This document shows, in pieces, positions 59,921 through 64,000 of a stretch of DNA of 64,000 nt. The stretch lies in the NCBI GenBank assembly GCA_002127295.1, contig NFUV01000001.1:1240001-1304000 (forward strand), in the 5' to 3' direction. The stretch's first letter is position 1; each line of letters begins with the position of its first letter. The notes under the pieces are model-generated. The model saw only the letters and a list, made by a program, of their open reading frames with translations, was not told the DNA's origin and ran no database searches. The translations under genes and the position numbers were made by a program. The DNA comes from Chitinophagaceae bacterium IBVUCB2. GTDB lineage: Bacteria; Bacteroidota; Bacteroidia; Chitinophagales; Chitinophagaceae.

Positions 59921-60967
59921 TTGAAAGATTTGAGAAAAATTCCAAAAATATCATTCACATTATTTGCTGTACTGCTGGTTACAAATCTTATAGCCGGGCA
60001 ACAACAATCTATTGATACGACCTTAAAGAAAGACTCAGTTCAATTGACTGCTATTTCTGCAAACAACCCTAAACTGGGTTTCAAGAATTTATTTACTACT
60101 GCTATTACTGGTGATGGTTTAAATGGGGCAAGATTGAACCCGATGGCCATCAGTTTTGTAGAAAGTTATATCGCCAAAAACAAAAAGGGCATGCTGGCCA
60201 TGAAGGAATGGGCTTCACCCTATTTTGATATGATGGATGCTATATTGATGCAACATGGGGTGCCAAAAGAAATGAAATACCTGGCCGTGATTGAGTCCGG
60301 TCTCCGCTACAATGCAATTTCCTGGGCGGGTGCAGTTGGTCCATGGGCATTTATGCCAGCAGCTGCAAAAGAATATGGATTGAAGGTTACAAAGAACTAC
60401 GACGAGAGATTGGATTATTATAAAAGTACTCATGCTGCCGCAAGTTTTCTTACTGACTTGTATAGAAAGTATGGGGATTGGCTGTTGGTAATAGCAGCAT
60501 ACAACGGTGGACCGGGTAACGTAAACAAAGCTATAAAAAGGAGTGGCGGCAGTAAAGACTTCTGGACTTTGCAATATCATCTTCCTAATGAATCCATGAA
60601 CCACGTAAAAAAATTTATTGCAACCCATTATATTTTTGAAGGTGAAGGTGGTATAACAACCATTACCAAAAACGAAGTGAAAGATTTACTTGACGGTAGC
60701 CTGCAGTTAAAAGAAGATGAAATGGCTAATTCCACAGCTTATAATATTATAGGAAGGTTTAGTTCTGCCATAATCATTAAGCACACAGAAACTGATCTTG
60801 CAACCTTTAATAAGTATAACCCTGGTTTTGATAACGAGATTGCATTGAACGGAAAATATAATCTTCGCTTGCCTACACAAAAAATGAACATTTTTGTTGC
60901 TAAAAGATACCAGATACTGGATGAGAGTATTCAGCTGTTATTAAAATCCACAAGTGGAATTCAATAA
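59921..60967 (+). CDS. Membrane-associated lytic transglycosylase (SLT domain, MltD-like)
   Basis: 348 residues from a TTG start; the frame upstream is closed at 59891 and holds no ATG. The signal peptide is ISFTLFAVLLVTNLIAGQ. The SLT domain covers about 105-240: LAVIESGLRYNAISWAGAVGPWAFMP with the catalytic Glu, AAKEYGLKVTKNYDERLDYYKSTHAAASFLTDLYRKYGDWLLVIAAYNGGPGNV. The C-terminal 70 residues end in a LysM-like strand pattern (LATFNKYNPGFDNEIALNGKYNLRLP). It cleaves peptidoglycan with anhydromuramyl formation. Its 3' end overlaps the opposed pabB by seven bases. Confidence 0.88.
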   Translation: MKDLRKIPKISFTLFAVLLVTNLIAGQQQSIDTTLKKDSVQLTAISANNPKLGFKNLFTTAITGDGLNGARLNPMAISFVESYIAKNKKGMLAMKEWASPYFDMMDAILMQHGVPKEMKYLAVIESGLRYNAISWAGAVGPWAFMPAAAKEYGLKVTKNYDERLDYYKSTHAAASFLTDLYRKYGDWLLVIAAYNGGPGNVNKAIKRSGGSKDFWTLQYHLPNESMNHVKKFIATHYIFEGEGGITTITKNEVKDLLDGSLQLKEDEMANSTAYNIIGRFSSAIIIKHTETDLATFNKYNPGFDNEIALNGKYNLRLPTQKMNIFVAKRYQILDESIQLLLKSTSGIQ

Positions 60968-62256
60968 TTTGATTCTAACACTTTCTTGATCGCTTCTCCC
61001 TTTAATAAACATTCTTCCCATTCCATTTCAGGGTCGCTGTAAATAGTAATACCAGAACCGGTTTTAAAAGAAAGATAAGATGTAGATGCATTATACATAA
61101 TGCTTCTTATCACTACATTAAAATCAAAATCACCTTCCGGAGAAATATAACCAACTGCTCCTGAAAAAATTCCCCGCTTTGTGGTTTCGTATTGTTCAAT
61201 CAAGTCCATTACTCTTTTTTTTGGTGCGCCGGTCATTGAGCCCATAGGAAAAGTTGCTCTTATTATTTCGCTGAAAGAAATATCATCCATCAACTTACCA
61301 CTTATGGTTGAAGTCATTTGATGTACTTGCGGAAAAGAATAAATACCATACAACTCATCAACTTTTACAGTTCCTTCTTTACAAATTTTGGCGAGGTCAT
61401 TCCGCACAAGGTCAACTACCATGACATTTTCTGACCTGTCTTTGGGACTATGATAGAGATCAAGCTTATTCAACTCGTCTAATTCTGTATTTAATAATTC
61501 TCTTTTGGACGTTCCTTTAATAGGTTGCGATAAAATGCTGTTGCCTTGCTTTTTTAAAAAACGTTCCGGGCTGGCACAGATCAACCATTGATCATTATTT
61601 CTGTATAAGGCCGAAAATGGATTAGGGGAAACAATGCTTAATCTTTTATAGATACTAAGAGGATCAATATTGCAGTTTTCAGCAAAAAAATCCTGGCAAA
61701 AATTTATTTCATAACAATCTCCCCGAAGAATGTGCTCTTTCAGTTTCTTTATAACTTTTATATATTCTTCCCTGGACAGACTACTCTTTACTTTTGGTGG
61801 AGTGGTTACTTTAATAGTACGATTCCCGGCATTAATAATTTCATTAAAAATATTTTTCGCATCCGGACCTTCTATAATTATTTCCTGCTCTGTTAATCGA
61901 ATTAAAAATTCTGGTTCAAAAAAGAAGAGGTCAGGAAATCCTATTGCATCTGTATGAGAAGAATGAATATCTTCTATCTCATTTTTTAAATCATAGCCCA
62001 GATGACCGAAAAGCCAACTACGGTTATGCCCAATAAATTCATGTAATTGTTCTAGCCCATTACCTGCATTCGCTTTGATCTCCCGTTTTACTCCTGCCGC
62101 CAGCAGGCATTCCTGGGAATGTGGTAATAACTGGTATTGGTGATTATCCAAAAAACAAAAAGTGTTGAACCGTTGTACCCAGTTCAACACTTTTATTTTA
62201 ATCTCCGTAAAGTTATTTATAGTATAAGTAACTTTTGTGGCAGAAGTATGCGTCAA
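60961..62256 (-). CDS. pabB: Aminodeoxychorismate synthase component I
   Basis: 431 residues of the chorismate-binding family. C-terminal catalytic core: SREEYIKVIKKLKEHILRGDCYEINFCQ, FSALYRNNDQWLICASPERFL, QPIKGTSKRELL, ENVMVVDLVRNDLAKIC, FPMGSMTGAPKKRVMDLIEQYE and the metal-binding KTGSGITIYSDPEMEWEECLLKGEAI. The N-terminal domain (about 1-150) is shorter and variable, as usual in Bacteroidota PabB. It makes 4-amino-4-deoxychorismate for folate with PabA. TrpE is the alternative, but PIKGT and the length favour PabB. Confidence 0.88.
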   Translation of the reverse strand: MTHTSATKVTYTINNFTEIKIKVLNWVQRFNTFCFLDNHQYQLLPHSQECLLAAGVKREIKANAGNGLEQLHEFIGHNRSWLFGHLGYDLKNEIEDIHSSHTDAIGFPDLFFFEPEFLIRLTEQEIIIEGPDAKNIFNEIINAGNRTIKVTTPPKVKSSLSREEYIKVIKKLKEHILRGDCYEINFCQDFFAENCNIDPLSIYKRLSIVSPNPFSALYRNNDQWLICASPERFLKKQGNSILSQPIKGTSKRELLNTELDELNKLDLYHSPKDRSENVMVVDLVRNDLAKICKEGTVKVDELYGIYSFPQVHQMTSTISGKLMDDISFSEIIRATFPMGSMTGAPKKRVMDLIEQYETTKRGIFSGAVGYISPEGDFDFNVVIRSIMYNASTSYLSFKTGSGITIYSDPEMEWEECLLKGEAIKKVLESNY

Positions 62257-62286
62257 AATATTTTCTCCACTTTAGTATAATAAAAT

Positions 62287-62724
62287 TTAATAATCCTCCT
62301 CATCATCATCAAAGTCATCCTTATCATTAAACATGTCTTTGAATTCATCATCCAGCTTTAGATCATCGTCATCATCTGCAGCAGGTTTTTTTGCCCCGCC
62401 CACAGCTTTCTTTCCTTTAGATTTAGGAACATCGAACTCTTCAAAATCGGGATCCCACTCTTCCTCTTCTTCTGGTTTTTCCCAATCATCGGGTTCATCC
62501 TCACCGCTATCTTCATCTTCTTCATCTTCGTCTTTGCCTTTTTTGGATGTAGCAGCTTTAGCGCCTTTTTTTGCAGGTGCTACCTCTTCGTCATCATCTT
62601 CAAAATCGTCATCATCATCGTCTTCCTCTTTTTTCTTGGATTTCGGAGATGGTTTTTTTGCAGCTTCCTTTTCGGATTCGGAATTAGTTTTCCCTGCGAT
62701 CTTTTTTTCTGGTTTTGATGCCAT
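62287..62724 (-). CDS. Highly acidic, lysine-alternating disordered protein
   Basis: 145 residues made of Asp/Glu blocks and Lys/Ala/Ser blocks: KKPSPKSKKKEEDDDDDDFEDDDEE, KGKDEDEEDEDSGEDEPDDWEK, DDEFKDMFNDKDDFDDDEEDY. No fold is expected except the central PEEEEEWDPDFEEFDVP and C-terminal LKLDDEFKDMF, which could fold on binding. The reverse frame (Ser/Phe-rich) is only its shadow. It lies between purA and pabB on the same strand. Similar polyampholyte proteins occur near purA in relatives (from memory); function unknown, perhaps nucleic-acid or ribosome associated. Confidence 0.8.
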   Translation of the reverse strand: MASKPEKKIAGKTNSESEKEAAKKPSPKSKKKEEDDDDDDFEDDDEEVAPAKKGAKAATSKKGKDEDEEDEDSGEDEPDDWEKPEEEEEWDPDFEEFDVPKSKGKKAVGGAKKPAADDDDDLKLDDEFKDMFNDKDDFDDDEEDY

Positions 62725-62813
62725 ACACTTATAGGATTAATGCTGTAAAATTTCAGCGAAGTTTTTAATTCGCCAAATTTTTAAAGTGTTTTTTTCAGTA
62801 ATAATATTAACTC

Positions 62814-64000
62814 TTATTCTGCTGATACAATTTGGTCTCTTCCCGGGCCATTGGAGATATAGGAAACCTTCACTCCTAGGTATTCGTTTATGAAGTTAAC
62901 ATAGGTTTTCATAGTATCAGGCAAATCTGCATAAGATTTAGCTGCACTCGTATCAATGTTCCAACCTGGAAAAGCTTTAAACACCGGTTCAGGCTTTGCT
63001 CTCTCTAATTGAAAGGGGATTTCCCGGCTACTTTTTCCGTTTATTTTATATTCTGTACAAACCTGTAATTCTTTAAATGAGTCCAGCACATCGGCTTTTG
63101 TCATTACAATTTTGGTAACTCCGTTAATCATGCAGGCAAAGTTCAATGCTACCAGATCAACCCAACCGCAACGGCGTGGTCTTCCGGTTGTAGCACCGAA
63201 TTCGTTCCCGATCTTTCTTAACTCTTCCCCTGTTTCATTTTCCAATTCTGTAGGGAAAGGACCACTACCCACTCTTGTGCAATAAGCTTTGGTTACACCT
63301 ATTACATCCCTGATAAGCTGGGGTGCAACACCTAAGCCACTGCTTACCCCTGCAGATATAGTACTGCTCGACGTTACGTACGGGAAGGTCCCAAAATCTA
63401 TATCCAGCATACTTCCTTGTGCACCTTCAGCCAAAACTCTTTTGCCTTCTTTAATATGCTTATTTATGAAATATTCACCGTTTACAATATTCAATTCTTT
63501 TAAAAACTCAACGGCTTCAAAAAACTCTTCTTCCCAAGCCGTAATATCTTCTTGAAAATTATAATTATCCAACAAACGTTGGTGCTTCAATCTCAGCTTT
63601 ATATAAGAAGTAGTAAAGCTTTTGTCTAATAAGTCGCCTACTCTCAAACCATTACGACCCGTTTTATCCATATAGGTGGGTCCGATACCCTTCAGGGTGG
63701 AACCAATTTTCTGGCTACCTTTTGATAATTCAGCTGCTTTGTCTAAAGCTCTGTGAGTAGGCAATATAAGATGTGTTCTTTCGGCGATAAAAAGATTCTT
63801 CTTCAAATCAATGCCAAAAGAAGCAACGAGATCACACTCCTTTTTTAAAGTGACCGGATCAAGCACAACCCCATTACCAATAAGATTAATAATTCCTTCG
63901 TGGAAAACTCCGGATGGTATTTGGTGAAGTACTACTTTTTTGTCATTTACATATAAAGTGTGTCCCGCATTAGGCCCCCCCTGGAAACGGGCGACTAAAT
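62814..64000 (-). CDS. purA: Adenylosuccinate synthetase, N-terminus beyond the window edge
   Basis: The frame is open to base 64000, so the true start lies outside; about 394 of an expected 420-430 residues are visible. Reading from the edge: VARFQGGPNAGHTLYV, HQIPSGVFHEGIINLIGNGVVLDPVTL, RTHLILPTHRALD, GIGPTYMDKTGRNGLRVGDLL, LAEGAQGSMLDIDFGTFPYVTSSST, GPFPTELENETGE, TTGRPRRCGWVDLVAL and the C-terminal LGVKVSYISNGPGRDQIV. It joins IMP and aspartate with GTP in AMP synthesis. The P-loop (usually within the first 20 residues) is off the window. An internal GTG at 63866 is not the start. Confidence 0.96.
   Translation of the reverse strand, partial: LVARFQGGPNAGHTLYVNDKKVVLHQIPSGVFHEGIINLIGNGVVLDPVTLKKECDLVASFGIDLKKNLFIAERTHLILPTHRALDKAAELSKGSQKIGSTLKGIGPTYMDKTGRNGLRVGDLLDKSFTTSYIKLRLKHQRLLDNYNFQEDITAWEEEFFEAVEFLKELNIVNGEYFINKHIKEGKRVLAEGAQGSMLDIDFGTFPYVTSSSTISAGVSSGLGVAPQLIRDVIGVTKAYCTRVGSGPFPTELENETGEELRKIGNEFGATTGRPRRCGWVDLVALNFACMINGVTKIVMTKADVLDSFKELQVCTEYKINGKSSREIPFQLERAKPEPVFKAFPGWNIDTSAAKSYADLPDTMKTYVNFINEYLGVKVSYISNGPGRDQIVSAE

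Noticed and set aside
62333-62734. Plus-strand Ser/Phe-rich open frame of 133 codons
   Set aside because: It is the reverse shadow of the Asp/Glu/Lys-rich gene; the repeat of GAT/GAA codons produces the Ser/Phe run.

Overview
The window comes from a member of the Bacteroidota, most likely family Chitinophagaceae (an inference from gene content and protein style, not a database match). Supporting evidence: a SusC/SusD pair, outer-membrane proteins with aromatic C-termini, PepSY-like and DUF922-type secreted proteins, lysine-rich low-complexity proteins, almost no Shine-Dalgarno sequences, and repeated promoter -7 boxes of the form TAnnTTTG, the signature of the Bacteroidota primary sigma factor. 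No phage, integrase, transposase, CRISPR array or rRNA is visible.

Left part (about 0.8-29.5 kb): a complete-looking pectin utilisation locus. It starts beside a tRNA-Ala(GGC) with a divergent LacI-type regulator and a 611-base regulatory gap. It then runs rightward as susC-susD; a pectate lyase; two tandem rhamnogalacturonan acetylesterases; an acetylesterase-pectin methylesterase fusion; a GH43 enzyme; a Tat-exported Gfo/Idh/MocA oxidoreductase with a small NTF2-like protein; a GH28 polygalacturonase; a GH105 unsaturated uronyl hydrolase; a second, divergent pectinesterase; then the cytoplasmic galacturonate pathway uxaB-uxaA-uxaC, kdgK, a YhcH-family protein, eda and an ExuT-like hexuronate transporter. 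The enzymes remove acetyl and methyl esters, cut the backbone, trim oligosaccharides and carry galacturonate to KDPG and then pyruvate plus glyceraldehyde-3-phosphate. Many genes overlap by 1-4 bases, so a few long transcripts are likely. Two almost identical 26-base operator-like sites, each exactly 40 bases upstream of an identical TAGACTTGT box, precede susC and the GH28 gene; a degenerate version precedes kdgK. This is the best candidate for a coordinated regulon.

Middle and right part (29.5-64 kb): mostly conserved housekeeping genes on both strands. They include a eukaryote-type citrate synthase, LptF/G permease, queuine tRNA-ribosyltransferase, a GT2 glycosyltransferase, RsmG, an orphan NarL-type response regulator flanked by ATACCA/TGGTAT palindromes, an M1 peptidase, RsmI, PurS, PssA, an M24 aminopeptidase, PEP carboxykinase, a deoxynucleoside kinase, TrpS, GatC, two ABC ATPases, a PduO-type adenosyltransferase, FabI, PheT, a small coiled-coil protein, ZapA, RNase Y, L19, TatA, GatA, a lytic transglycosylase, PabB, an extremely acidic disordered protein and PurA, which runs off the right edge.

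The least explained material lies between genes: a 35-38 base repeat starting inside the stop codons of both kdgK and fabI, and several families of short word-like inverted repeats near 24.0, 27.3, 41.1, 49.5 and 51.3 kb.
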